A stretch of 61,873 nt of DNA from an uncultured Paenibacillaceae bacterium (lineage in GTDB: Bacteria; Bacillota; Bacilli; Paenibacillales; DA-C8). Below the pieces are notes generated by a model. The model saw only the letters and a program-made list of their open reading frames with translations, was not told where the DNA came from and did no database searches. Each line of letters starts with the position of its first letter. Position 1 is the first letter of the stretch. Below, piece after piece: positions 16,544 to 25,093 of this stretch. The translations under genes were made by a program, and so were the position numbers. The stretch is taken from contig CALGAO010000056.1 in NCBI GenBank assembly GCA_937957685.1, forward strand, positions 1 through 61,873, in the 5' to 3' direction.

Positions 16544-17872
16544 TTACCTGGAAGGGCGCTGACCCGGCTGCTCCGCCCTGTCCCCCAGGCGATCCCAACG
16601 GATGAGCAGCTCCAGCGCCAGCGACAGCAGCACGCCTACGATGAAGCCGTTGGCAAGCAGCGGCTGTATAAGCGCCGGCAACCCGCTGTAATAGGATGGG
16701 TCGACGAACATCACTCCGACGCCGACGAGCACCGGCACCGCCAGACGATGTATCGTGACCGAATTGAACTCAAACCCTCGGATGCTGTTGAGGGAGGTGC
16801 CAAGCAACTGGAAGTAGGCGACAAGGAGCACCGCATTGCCCACCGTGACCGGCATCGTCGCCAGCAATCCGCTCAGCGCAGGCACCAGTCCGATGCCCAC
16901 CATCAGAGCGCCGCCGATCAGGAACGGCCTGCGATCGAAGATGCGCGTGCTCTGCAGGAAGCCGATCGTGGAGGCGAATGGCGCCAGCTGTACGAGTCCG
17001 AGAGCACCACCCAGCATGGAGAACACGCCGTTCAGCATATAGGAGCGCTTCATCCTGCCCGGCGTCACCTCTTCCTTGTACAGATGGCCTGCCGTCTGCA
17101 CCGCGGTGATCGTGTTGCTCAGATTGATGAAGGTGGCCACGAAGGTCACCACGATGATCGGCATGTTCAGGTTCGGCTCCCCCAGCGGGAACAGGCTGAT
17201 CTTGAACAGCGAAGCGGAAGCGTCTGCCGACACCGGCTGTGCGGTCTCGAACAGCAGGGCGTGCAGCAACCACCCAACGGCGATGCCGATCAGGATCGAG
17301 AAGTTGCTGACCCGCTGGCTTCCCCTGATCTTGATGAGCGCCACGAAGACCGCCACGGCAAAGGCGAACGCCGTCTCCGGCCAGACGACCGAACCGTCGT
17401 CCGCCAGCTTGAACATGCCGCTGAAGAAGATGGTGATCAGCTGGAACGTCAGGAGAAAGAGAAAAACGCTCATCACCATCGGCGTAAACAGCTTCTTCAT
17501 CACCTTATGCAGATGAAACACCGAAAGGAGCAGGACGACCGCGCCAGCCAGCATCATGCCGCTGGCTATTCCGCCGCCGATCTCCGTCAGACTCATGCCC
17601 AGGGCGGAGGATGCGGAGCAGAGATTGAGGACGAGGCCCCAGATCAATCCGGAGTGGCCCTCCATCAGGGGAAAGCGGTGCCCGATCGTGCCTTGCAGGA
17701 TGCAGGCGATGCCGGTGATCACCAGGGAATTGCGGATCAACTCGGCGATCGTCGGCGCATCCAGCGCAAAGGCCGTCCCGACGGATACCGGTACCACGAT
17801 CGTATTGGCGAACAGGAATATGAACCATTGCAATGAGGCCAGAGCAGTCTGTATGTACGGCAGTCGTTGCAT
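16544..17872 (-). CDS. NCS2 family nucleobase (uracil/xanthine) permease
   Basis: A 442-residue membrane protein of the nucleobase:cation symporter-2 family, with about 12-14 hydrophobic segments throughout. Conserved family features include a Q-rich first helix region (ASLQWFIFLFANTIVVP), GHSGLIWG near residue 90 and the substrate-site stretch VTFVATFINLSNTITAVQ split around residues 250-270. It would import uracil, xanthine or uric acid by proton symport. The start is ATG 17872, after AAAGGTGAGATC; the upstream extension to 17950 is not conserved. I saw no purine riboswitch or PurR-like box in the leader. Confidence 0.88.
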   Translation of the reverse strand: MQRLPYIQTALASLQWFIFLFANTIVVPVSVGTAFALDAPTIAELIRNSLVITGIACILQGTIGHRFPLMEGHSGLIWGLVLNLCSASSALGMSLTEIGGGIASGMMLAGAVVLLLSVFHLHKVMKKLFTPMVMSVFLFLLTFQLITIFFSGMFKLADDGSVVWPETAFAFAVAVFVALIKIRGSQRVSNFSILIGIAVGWLLHALLFETAQPVSADASASLFKISLFPLGEPNLNMPIIVVTFVATFINLSNTITAVQTAGHLYKEEVTPGRMKRSYMLNGVFSMLGGALGLVQLAPFASTIGFLQSTRIFDRRPFLIGGALMVGIGLVPALSGLLATMPVTVGNAVLLVAYFQLLGTSLNSIRGFEFNSVTIHRLAVPVLVGVGVMFVDPSYYSGLPALIQPLLANGFIVGVLLSLALELLIRWDRLGDRAEQPGQRPSR

Positions 17873-18080
17873 GATCTCACCTTTCTGCAGTTTCTGCGGG
17901 AAGAATCCCCGCTGACAGGGAACCGTCCGATGTATGATGAAGGCAACCAACGTATATGGCAGGAACCTTGCATATATCGATCAGCCTCAGTATCCCCCAG
18001 TATACCATCTTGCTCCCCCAGCGGCCATAACGATGAATCCTTCAGACTGCCGGATAGCATCTATGGTCCATCAGATAGCA

Positions 18081-18110
18081 AAGGAGGCGACCCTTCCGGG
18101 CCGCCCCCTT
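18081..18110 (-). terminator. Terminator downstream of glpX
   Basis: On the minus strand AAGGGGGCGG and CGCCTCCTT pair across a short loop, 77 bases after the glpX stop, followed by TTTGC. It has a strong stem and a short T run. Confidence 0.6.
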
Positions 18111-18186
18111 ACTGCTCGAATGTTCGTTATTGTGATGATCCATGGATAGAGCCGGATATTCGCGTCAGATCGTCACCGCATCGCGT

Positions 18187-19164
18187 TCATCCCGCAGCCG
18201 TCAGCTTCTGCAGCGGCTTGTTGGGCAGATAGTGGATCGACTTGACGAAGCGGATGGTCTGCGTCTTCGCGCGCATGACGATCGAATGCGTCTCCGCCCG
18301 TTCGCCCTGCAGATAGCGCACGCCAGCGAGGAATTCGCCGTTCGTCACGCCGGTCGCGGCGAAGATGACATCGTCCGTGCCAACGAGATCATCCATCGTC
18401 AGGATGCGCCTCGGGTCGCTCAGTCCCATCTGCAGGCAGCGTTCCCACTCCCGCTGATCCGCGGGCATGAGGCGTCCCTGGAACTCGCCACCGAGGCAGC
18501 GCAGGGCAGCCGCCGCCAGCACGCCTTCCGGCGCGCCGCCCGAGCCAACATACAGATCCGCGCCGGATTCCGGGAAGGCAGGGGCGATCGCTCCTGCAAC
18601 ATCGCCGTCCGACATCAGCTTGATGCGCACCCCCGCCTCGCGCAGAGCCCGGATGAGCGAGGCATGGCGCTCGCGCTCAAGGATAAGCACGGTCAGATCC
18701 GTCACCGGCTTGTTCAGGATCGAGGAAGCCTTCTGCAGCGTCACCTCGATCGGATCATCGAGGGAGATCTTGCCCCGAAGCGCAGGCCCCGCCGACAGCT
18801 TCTCCATGTACATATCCGGAGCGTGCAGCAGCTTCCCCTTCGGGGCGATGGCGATTACCGACATGGCGTTGCTGAGTCCTTTGGCCACGATCTCCGTGCC
18901 CTCCAGCGGGTCAACCGCCACGTCCACCTCCGGTCCTTCCTGGTTGCCGACCTGTTCCCCGATATAAAGCATCGGCGCATTGTCCATCTCGCCTTCACCG
19001 ATCACGACCGTGCCGCGGATCGATACCGAATCGAACATCAACCTCATCGCGGCGGTCGCCGCATGGTCTGCCTCATCCTTGTTGCCGCGTCCCCTCCAGG
19101 GAGCTGAGGCGAGCGCCGCAAGCTCCGTCACCCGCACGATCTCGAGCGCCAGTTCTCTCTCCAT
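18187..19164 (-). CDS. glpX: Class II fructose-1,6-bisphosphatase
   Basis: A 325-residue GlpX-type phosphatase that hydrolyses fructose-1,6-bisphosphate in gluconeogenesis. Motifs: GEGEMDNAPMLY (metal ligands Glu and Asp), DVAVDPLEGTEIVAKG (the catalytic Asp-Pro-Leu-Glu-Gly-Thr core) and SGGAPEGVLAAAALRC. The start is ATG 19164, with GGGAGGG seven bases upstream; the longer open frame on the same strand runs into the preceding gene and is not real. It follows yqfL after 34 bases and is probably cotranscribed with ccpN and yqfL, giving a small gluconeogenic control unit. The length matches GlpX of Bacillus (about 320 residues). Confidence 0.95.
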   Translation of the reverse strand: MERELALEIVRVTELAALASAPWRGRGNKDEADHAATAAMRLMFDSVSIRGTVVIGEGEMDNAPMLYIGEQVGNQEGPEVDVAVDPLEGTEIVAKGLSNAMSVIAIAPKGKLLHAPDMYMEKLSAGPALRGKISLDDPIEVTLQKASSILNKPVTDLTVLILERERHASLIRALREAGVRIKLMSDGDVAGAIAPAFPESGADLYVGSGGAPEGVLAAAALRCLGGEFQGRLMPADQREWERCLQMGLSDPRRILTMDDLVGTDDVIFAATGVTNGEFLAGVRYLQGERAETHSIVMRAKTQTIRFVKSIHYLPNKPLQKLTAAG

Positions 19165-19198
19165 ATCCAAACCCTCCCAGGAACTTGAATCGTTATCC

Positions 19199-20023
19199 TC
19201 AAATGCCGTATGCCCGCTGCAATGCGTCCACGATGATCCCGGCCGTCTCCTCGATCGCCTTGTCCGATACGTCGATGACCATGCAGCCCAGCTCCTCCAT
19301 GATGCCCCGCGCATATTCCAGCTCCTCGACGATCCGGTCGTAGTTGGCGTATTGCGCATTCTCGCTGAGACCGAGAGACTTGAGCCGCTCCATGCGGATG
19401 CGCAGGATATACCGGGCATCCATCGTCAGGCCGTAGATGCGTTGCCGCTCCACCTGATACAGCTCGCGCGGCACCTTCGTCTCCGGCACGAGCGGCAGGT
19501 TCGCGACCTTGTAACCCTTGTGCGCCAGGTAGATGCTGAGCGGCGTCTTGGATGTGCGGGATACGCCGATGAGCACGGCGTCCGCCTTGAGCAGCCCCGT
19601 CTTGTCCTTGCCATCATCGTACTTGACGGCAAACTCCACGGAATCGATGCGACGGAAATAATCCTCGTCCATCCGATGCAGCAACCCCGGCTTGGCGATC
19701 GGGTTCGTATGGAACGAATCAACGAACGCCTGCATCATCGGCCCCATGATGTCCACCGCCCTTACGCCCATGCGGATGCATTCCTGCTTCATGCACTCGC
19801 GAAGATCCGGCTGAACCAGCGTATAGGCGATAAATGCCGTCTTGCTGGCCGCCTCCTCCACGATCAGTCGAATGTCTTCTTCATGCGATATATTGCTGTA
19901 TCTGCGGATCACCGCGGGAACCGACTCGAACTGCCGCATCGTCGCCTTGACGACCCCTTCGGCGGTCTCACCCGTCGAGTCCGAGCATATGATGATCGCT
20001 CGTTCATTGGACTGTTGCTTCAC
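19199..20023 (-). CDS. yqfL: Pyruvate, phosphate dikinase regulatory protein (YqfL family)
   Basis: A 274-residue bifunctional ADP-dependent kinase/pyrophosphorylase of the DUF299 family that, in relatives, switches pyruvate phosphate dikinase off and on by threonine phosphorylation. The N-terminal CSDSTGETAE and the P-loop-like GVSRTSKTP (about residues 150-158) are family hallmarks. In Bacillus subtilis yqfL lies directly after ccpN and modulates CcpN activity; here the same arrangement is kept, with GTG 20023 overlapping the ccpN stop (GTGA). It may therefore act on CcpN, on a dikinase, or on both. I see no dikinase gene in the window. Confidence 0.93.
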   Translation of the reverse strand: MKQQSNERAIIICSDSTGETAEGVVKATMRQFESVPAVIRRYSNISHEEDIRLIVEEAASKTAFIAYTLVQPDLRECMKQECIRMGVRAVDIMGPMMQAFVDSFHTNPIAKPGLLHRMDEDYFRRIDSVEFAVKYDDGKDKTGLLKADAVLIGVSRTSKTPLSIYLAHKGYKVANLPLVPETKVPRELYQVERQRIYGLTMDARYILRIRMERLKSLGLSENAQYANYDRIVEELEYARGIMEELGCMVIDVSDKAIEETAGIIVDALQRAYGI

Positions 20024-20673
20024 TGACCTATCCCCCTGTCTGTCTCCTGCGGCGACACTTCGGACGTCGCGAGCTCCAGCAGCACCTTGGCCATCGTCGC
20101 CGTGCTGATGGAACCGATGACCGCGTCGGACTCATCGACGACCGGCAAGCTGTCCACCTGGTGATGGATCATCTTCGCGCATGCGTCGATCACCGCATCT
20201 TCAGGAGCAACGGTAATGATCTTGGGCCTGCGAGTCATCACCATGCTGATCGGCATCTGTGGCGCATTCGCATTGCCCAGCGTCAGTTTCAGTATATCCT
20301 TTCTGGATACGACACCAGTCAATTCCCCTTGCTCACCTACCACGGTCAGGTTGCCCACGTCCTCGAGAAACATCGTGATCACCGCATCCTGCACGGTGGT
20401 CGATTCCCTGACGATGACGGGCACGGATTGGACATCCTTCACGCGCTTCTCGTGCAGCCGCTTGATCGCTTCACCCGCTGACGTGGCTCGCGATCCGAGG
20501 AAGTAGCCGACCTTCGGCTTGGCATCCAATAACCCGAGCATGACCAGCACAGCCAGATCGGAGCGGATCGTCGGCCTGCTGACATTCAGCGTCTCGGCGA
20601 TCTGCTCTCCGGTAATCGGTTCGAACTTCTTCACGATCTCGATGATATCGAGCTGCCTTGGCGTCAGTTGCAT
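20020..20673 (-). CDS. ccpN: CcpN, CBS-domain repressor of gluconeogenic genes
   Basis: A 217-residue transcription regulator. Residues 1-60 are a winged helix (LTPRQLDIIEIVKKFEPITG is the start, then GEQIAETLNVSRPTIRSDL). Two CBS domains follow (about 80-140 and 145-205), which in Bacillus CcpN sense ATP and ADP. CcpN represses gapB and pckA when glucose is present. The start is ATG 20673, downstream of AAAGGAG (spacing about 12); the earlier in-frame starts to 20784 add a non-conserved tail. Length agrees with Bacillus CcpN (212 residues). The 204-base AT-rich region 20674-20877 upstream should contain its promoter, but I cannot single out one pair. Confidence 0.93.
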   Translation of the reverse strand: MQLTPRQLDIIEIVKKFEPITGEQIAETLNVSRPTIRSDLAVLVMLGLLDAKPKVGYFLGSRATSAGEAIKRLHEKRVKDVQSVPVIVRESTTVQDAVITMFLEDVGNLTVVGEQGELTGVVSRKDILKLTLGNANAPQMPISMVMTRRPKIITVAPEDAVIDACAKMIHHQVDSLPVVDESDAVIGSISTATMAKVLLELATSEVSPQETDRGIGQ

Positions 20674-20877
20674 CGGTGCTGTCAGCTCCTTTCCTGGAAC
20701 CTGTGAAACCCTGTTGTGATATATCTGGTAAAAGTTCATATATGTTGTATCATATTGAACAGAAATTATCAATATATAACGCACTATATTTCATGTTCAT
20801 TTTCACAATCGGGATATCGTCCAACCAATACGCCACAAAAATGTCACTATATATGATGAAAAAATGTGGATTCGGCG

Positions 20878-22044
20878 TCAGCCATTCACCAATTCGTCGA
20901 ACCATTCCGGATGATGGTCCCTGATATAGCGCAGGCCGGTCGCCCGATCGCGCAGGTCCGGCCCCTGCTGCAGCGCCTCCAGCACGCGATCCGGCGTGAT
21001 GCCCAGCTCCGCAGGCGTCACCGGAGCGCCCAGCCGGGCAAGCAGCCCGGCCAGTTCCCCGCTGTCCGGCAAGCCCGCATATACGCCGAACGCGTCATGC
21101 TCCGTCCGGAGCTCCGCCAGCCGCGAGTACAGCCGGCTCAGGAGCACGGTCGCCACGCCCACCTTGGCGCCATGCAGCTGCTGCTTGAGCCCCATGCGGA
21201 TGCTCTGCATCTCCCAGATGTGCGAGAGATGATGCTCTCCACCCGAGGCCGGACGGGAATGATCGATCGCCAGCATCGACCATCCGGAGATGAGCAGGGC
21301 TTCCATCAGCAACCGGATGCCCTCGTCGCTGCCGGAGGCAAGCTCGCCAGCCGCTGTGACGCATCGCTCCAGCGCCTCCTTCGTCAGCTCATAAGCCGCG
21401 GGACAGAACGGTTCGCCTGCGAGATCCCGCGACACCTGCCAGTCGGCGAGCGAGGTATATTTGCCCAGCATGTCGCCGAGGCCCGCGGCGGTCAAGGAGA
21501 TCGGCGCCCTGGACAGCACCGTCAGGTCGGCGAAGATCGCCTCAGGCGACTTCGTCTGGATCGTCCGCTTCACGCCGGCGATGATGAGCGGCGCGCCCGC
21601 CGAGGTGAATCCGTCCACGGATGCGGCGGTCGGCACGGACAGGAAGGGCTTGTCCGTCCTGGCAGCGACGAACCGCACAATGTCGTGGATCGTTCCGGAA
21701 CCGCAGGCGATGATCGCCTCCGTCCGCTCCGACACATGAAGCAGCAGATGCAGGATCGACGAGGCGTCCGCCAGCACATCCCCCCGCTCATCCTCCGTGA
21801 ATCGGCAGACGTCCACGAGGATGCCGTGCTCACGCAGGTCTTCGTCCAGAGCTTGCCCCGCCGCCTCCCAGGTATGCCGGTCGACCGCCAGCGTGACCTG
21901 CCTCCATCCGGCCTGCTCGATGTAAGGAGCCGCCTGCCCAAGCGCTCCGCGCTCGAGCACCACATGCATCTGAACGGGACGATGCCGGGCGCCGCATTCG
22001 CAGGACGCCAATTGATCGTTGATTCGCTGAATGACGGTTTTCAT
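20878..22044 (-). CDS. egsA: sn-glycerol-1-phosphate dehydrogenase (EgsA/AraM)
   Basis: A 388-residue iron-alcohol-dehydrogenase-fold enzyme that reduces dihydroxyacetone phosphate to sn-glycerol-1-phosphate, the archaeal-type lipid backbone that Bacillus uses for heptaprenylglyceryl phosphate. Visible motifs: CGSGTIHDIVRF (nucleotide binding), SVPTAASVDGFTS, GLGDMLGKYTSLADW (metal-ligand Asp) and SGGEHHLSHIWE (metal-ligand His residues). In B. subtilis the gene is araM in the arabinose operon; here it lies next to abfA and araNPQ, but on its own transcription unit, divergent from the regulator at 22167. The start is ATG 22044, preceded by GGGAGAGG. Confidence 0.93.
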   Translation of the reverse strand: MKTVIQRINDQLASCECGARHRPVQMHVVLERGALGQAAPYIEQAGWRQVTLAVDRHTWEAAGQALDEDLREHGILVDVCRFTEDERGDVLADASSILHLLLHVSERTEAIIACGSGTIHDIVRFVAARTDKPFLSVPTAASVDGFTSAGAPLIIAGVKRTIQTKSPEAIFADLTVLSRAPISLTAAGLGDMLGKYTSLADWQVSRDLAGEPFCPAAYELTKEALERCVTAAGELASGSDEGIRLLMEALLISGWSMLAIDHSRPASGGEHHLSHIWEMQSIRMGLKQQLHGAKVGVATVLLSRLYSRLAELRTEHDAFGVYAGLPDSGELAGLLARLGAPVTPAELGITPDRVLEALQQGPDLRDRATGLRYIRDHHPEWFDELVNG

Positions 22045-22092
22045 ACAATCCTCTCCCTGTTTTGATGTCACATATCATAAACACTATTGTAA

Positions 22093-22123
22093 TTGATGAT
22101 TAAAGTCTATATTATTAATATAT
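22093..22123 (+). promoter_or_regulatory. Promoter with overlapping TATATTA/TAATATA operator (regulator gene)
   Basis: TTGATG (22093-22098) and TAATAT (22116-22121) lie 17 bases apart ahead of the ArsR-type gene at 22167. Overlapping the -10, positions 22108-22122 form the inverted repeat TATATTA-T-TAATATA. The same seven-base arms with a two-base spacer occur in the abfA promoter at 24821-24836. A repressor bound here would block its own gene and could also affect egsA, which diverges from this gap. Confidence 0.6.
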
Positions 22124-22166
22124 GTGTTAAATATTAAATTTGATCGGGTAACCATTGGAGGAACAG

Positions 22167-23120
22167 ATGAAACTGGATATTTCCGACAAGTCGCTCCCTG
22201 TCTACGAAGCATTGGCCAGCGACGTCCGCCTGAAAATGATACAACTGTTGTCCCGGCAGGAGATGAACGTCAAGCAGCTCGCCGAAGCGCTTGGCCTGAG
22301 CAGCGCGATCATGACCATGCACGTCAAGAAGCTGGAGAAGGCGAAGATCATCGAGACGAAGATGATTCCGGGCCGTGGAGGTGCCAAGAAGGTATGCTCC
22401 CTTGTCACCGATTATATCGAAATCACCTTCCCCACCAAAGAAACATCTCAACCCAGGTTGTTCCACGAGATGGATGTCTCCGTAGGACACTATACGGACT
22501 TCCATGTGGAACCGACGTGCGGTCTGGCAACCACCGAGAAGGTCATCGGCATCTTCGACGAGCCGCGCTGCTTCCTCGATCCGGAGCGGGTGAACGCGAA
22601 GATCCTCTGGTTCGGGCAAGGCTTCGTCGAGTACAAGGTGCCGAATTATCTGATGAAAAACGAAGAGCCCAAGGAGCTTGAAGTCTCCTTCGAAATATCG
22701 TCCGAAGCCCCTTACGCCAACGACAACTGGCCGTCGGACATCTCCTTCTTCCTCAACGGGGTGCTGCTCGGCTCCTGGACGAGTCCGGGCGATTTTGGCG
22801 GAACGAACGTGCGCGGCAAGTATACGCCGGACTGGTGGTTCACGGAGATCAACCAGTACGGCCTGCTCAAGGTGCTGAAGATCAATGACAAGGGCACGTT
22901 CCTGGACGGCAATCAGATCTCCGATGTGACGCTTGACCAGGTGGACATCCGCGCGAAGCAATGGACCTTCCGCCTCGCCGTGCTGGAGGACGCGAAGAAC
23001 GTAGGCGGCATGACGCTCTTCGGCTCCGGCTTCGGCAATTACAACCAGGATATCATCTTTCGCCTGTACTATACGAAGATGCAGGAGCCTGCGCCGAACG
23101 GACAGCCTTCAGGCGAATGA
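22167..23120 (+). CDS. ArsR-type helix-turn-helix regulator with a large C-terminal domain
   Basis: A 317-residue protein. Residues about 8-75 are a winged-helix ArsR/HTH_5 domain (LASDVRLKMIQLLS, then NVKQLAEALGLSSAIMTMHVKKL as the recognition region). The other ~240 residues are a beta-rich domain unlike small metal-sensing ArsR proteins: it contains several aromatic motifs (WFGQGFVEYKVPNYL, NDNWPSDISFFLNG, TPDWWFTEINQYG) and looks like a carbohydrate-binding jelly-roll. I do not know this domain by name. Start ATG 22167 follows TTGGAGG at a good distance. Neighbours egsA and abfA, and the shared operator, suggest it controls arabinoside use. The ligand is unknown. Confidence 0.85.
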   Translation: MKLDISDKSLPVYEALASDVRLKMIQLLSRQEMNVKQLAEALGLSSAIMTMHVKKLEKAKIIETKMIPGRGGAKKVCSLVTDYIEITFPTKETSQPRLFHEMDVSVGHYTDFHVEPTCGLATTEKVIGIFDEPRCFLDPERVNAKILWFGQGFVEYKVPNYLMKNEEPKELEVSFEISSEAPYANDNWPSDISFFLNGVLLGSWTSPGDFGGTNVRGKYTPDWWFTEINQYGLLKVLKINDKGTFLDGNQISDVTLDQVDIRAKQWTFRLAVLEDAKNVGGMTLFGSGFGNYNQDIIFRLYYTKMQEPAPNGQPSGE

Positions 23121-23160
23121 TCCGTTAGCAGCATCCTCCCGACATCAGACCCATACAAAG

Positions 23161-23195
23161 GAGCCCGAGAGACGAATCCATCGTCACTCGGGCTC
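23161..23195. terminator. Bidirectional hairpin terminator
   Basis: GAGCCCGAG (23161-23169) and CTCGGGCTC (23187-23195) are perfectly complementary, with an additional GACGA/TCGTC inner stem. It lies between the convergent regulator and abfA genes and would serve both strands. T tracts are short. Confidence 0.7.
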
Positions 23196-23235
23196 TATAT
23201 ATGATGAGGGAGAACACAAACTTGTCAGGTGATGA

Positions 23236-24759
23236 TCAGGCTTGCTGCCTGCCGGACAGGCGGATCACGTGCCAGGACGCGGGCTCGAGCGTCGCCCGGA
23301 CGATACCGCCTTCCACGAAAGCGTCACCGCTCGCGGTCGGGAACACGACCTCCCCTTCCGCGCTGTTGCGCGCTTTCAGATCGTGATGTTGCATCACCAG
23401 ATGCTCCACGATCCGATAGCCGGCGAAGCTGCGAATATCGCACTCCAGCTTCAGCCCTTCCGTCAGATGACGGTTGACGGCGAAGATCGTGACTTCGTCC
23501 TGTTCCTCGTTGTACACGGCGGTCGACTCCAGATATGGCACATCCGTAAACTCGCGAACGTCGTACACCGGCGAACTGGACAACGTATGCAGCGCGATGC
23601 CGCGGCCGTAGCGGGACACGTGCATGAACGGATAATAGATCGTCTGACGCCATGCGCGGCCGCCATTTTCCGTCATGATCGGTGCGATGACATTGACCAG
23701 CTGCGCCAGGCAGGCGATCTTGACGCGATCCGCATGCTTCAGGAAGGTGATGAGCAGCGTGCCGACCAGGAGCGCGTCCTCGAAGGTATAGTGATCCTCC
23801 AGCTGCGGAGGAGCGATCTGCCATGGCTCCAGCTTCTTGTCCGATTCATGGGAGTGATACCAGACGTTCCATTCGTCGAAGCTCAGGTTGATCGTCTTCT
23901 TGCTTCGCTTCTTCGCCTTGACGTAGTCCGCGGTTGCGATCACCGTGCGGATGAAGCGGTCCATCTCCAGCGACTTGGCGAGGAAGTTGTCCGATTCGTT
24001 CTTCGCATTGCTGAAGTATTGGTGCAAGGAGATGTAGTCCACATGTTCATAGGTGTGCTCCAGCACCGTAGCTTCCCACTGCGGGAAGAGCGGCATGGAG
24101 GAATTGGAGCTGCCGCATACGACCAGCTCGATCGAAGGGTCGACGAGGCGCATCGCCTTGGCCGTCTCGACGGCCAGACGTCCGTATTCATCCGGCGTCT
24201 TGTGCCCGATCTGCCACGGACCGTCCATCTCGTTGCCAAGGCACCAGGTCTTGATCCTGTGCGGCTCCCTGTAGCCGTGCGACACTCTCAGATCGCTGTA
24301 GTAGGAACCGCTCGGATGATTGCAGTACTCGATGAGATTGCGTGCCGCATCGATGCCGCGCGTGCCGAGGTTCACCGCCATCATCACTTCGCTGCCAGCC
24401 TTCTTCGCCCAGTCCACGAACTCGTTGGTGCCGATCTCATTGGTCTCGATGACGCGCCACGCCAGCTCCAGCCGCCTCGGGCGCTGTTCCTTCGGCCCTA
24501 CCCCGTCCTCCCAGTTGTAGGCGGAGACCATGTTGCCTCCCGGATAACGGACGATCGGCACATCCAGCTGCTTCACCAGCTCGAGGACATCCTTGCGAAA
24601 GCCCTGCTCGTCGGCAGTCGGATGTCCCGGCTCATAGATGCCGCCATAGACAGCCCTGCCCAGATGCTCGATGAATGAACCATAGATGCGCTTGTCAATC
24701 TCTGCGATGCGATAATCCTTGTCGACAACCATTTTGGCCTTTTTGTAGTCCGTCATCAT
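23236..24759 (-). CDS. abfA: GH51 alpha-L-arabinofuranosidase
   Basis: A 507-residue intracellular glycoside hydrolase of family 51 that removes terminal alpha-L-arabinofuranosyl groups from arabino-oligosaccharides. Seen: RIYGSFIEHLGRAVYGGIYE at the front, RYPGGNMVSAYNWEDGVGP, the acid/base Glu177 in LGNEMDGPWQIG and the nucleophile Glu296 in SFDEWNVWYH. There is no signal peptide, so substrates must be imported, which fits araNPQ next door. AAGGAG precedes two tandem ATGs; ATG 24759 is very close to it, so ATG 24756 is the more likely start. It has its own promoter (24831-24859) with a cre box and inverted-repeat operators. Confidence 0.97.
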   Translation of the reverse strand: MMTDYKKAKMVVDKDYRIAEIDKRIYGSFIEHLGRAVYGGIYEPGHPTADEQGFRKDVLELVKQLDVPIVRYPGGNMVSAYNWEDGVGPKEQRPRRLELAWRVIETNEIGTNEFVDWAKKAGSEVMMAVNLGTRGIDAARNLIEYCNHPSGSYYSDLRVSHGYREPHRIKTWCLGNEMDGPWQIGHKTPDEYGRLAVETAKAMRLVDPSIELVVCGSSNSSMPLFPQWEATVLEHTYEHVDYISLHQYFSNAKNESDNFLAKSLEMDRFIRTVIATADYVKAKKRSKKTINLSFDEWNVWYHSHESDKKLEPWQIAPPQLEDHYTFEDALLVGTLLITFLKHADRVKIACLAQLVNVIAPIMTENGGRAWRQTIYYPFMHVSRYGRGIALHTLSSSPVYDVREFTDVPYLESTAVYNEEQDEVTIFAVNRHLTEGLKLECDIRSFAGYRIVEHLVMQHHDLKARNSAEGEVVFPTASGDAFVEGGIVRATLEPASWHVIRLSGRQQA

Positions 24760-24800
24760 AACTCTCCTTCTAAACGGCAGATTTTCTTTTGGTTAATCTA

Positions 24801-24836
24801 ATTATTAATAATACAATATTTATATTACTTAATATA
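24801..24836 (-). promoter_or_regulatory. Two AT-rich palindromic operators in the abfA promoter
   Basis: The perfect palindrome ATTATTAATAAT (24801-24812) and the inverted repeat TATATTA-CT-TAATATA (24821-24836) are centred 22 bases apart, two helical turns. The second covers the -10 and the first lies just after the expected transcription start, as expected for a repressor. The TATATTA/TAATATA arms also occur in the promoter of the ArsR-type regulator at 22108-22122. Confidence 0.6.
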
Positions 24837-24859
24837 AATCATAGCGTTTTCATTGTCAA
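24831..24859 (-). promoter_or_regulatory. abfA promoter
   Basis: On the minus strand TTGACA (24859-24854), 17 bases, TATATT (24836-24831) is close to the sigma-A consensus, 72 bases before the abfA start codon. The wider gap 24760-25093 contains this promoter, its operators and the araQ terminator; nothing else is evident. Confidence 0.8.
24839..24852 (-). promoter_or_regulatory. cre box (CcpA site) in the abfA promoter
   Basis: TGAAAACGCTATGA on the minus strand fits the cre consensus TGWAARCGYTWNCW with one mismatch. It lies in the spacer between -35 and -10, where CcpA binding would block transcription in the presence of preferred sugars. Confidence 0.6.
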
Positions 24860-24956
24860 TATATAACCTCACATGTAAGTTATATCGTTCAGGTTAACAT
24901 TAACCGGAGCGATGTGGAGCGGCTCCGCAGGACAGCCGATGATCCGCCGTTCCATG

Positions 24957-25007
24957 AAAAAAGCTGCCCCGTCCGATCACAAGCATGTGGATCAGACAGA
25001 ACAGCTT
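24957..25007 (-). terminator. Terminator of the araNPQ operon
   Basis: On the minus strand AAGCTGTTCTGTCTGATC pairs with GATCGGACGGGGCAGCTT (several mismatches) and is followed by six T residues. It separates araQ from abfA transcription. Confidence 0.8.
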
Positions 25008-25093
25008 GAACTGGAATTCGAAGTCTGGCCTTCGCGCCGCAGCTGCATTCCCTTGGCTGAACCCTTGGCTGAAGTGGCGGACAGCGACAGCGA

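Noticed and set aside
15656..17836. Long plus-strand open frame over permease genes
   Set aside because: It crosses two clear permease genes on opposite strands and has low-complexity His/Gln/Arg content.
19165..19419. N-terminal extension of glpX
   Set aside because: The translated part is a shadow of yqfL; ATG 19164 with GGGAGGG gives the standard GlpX length.
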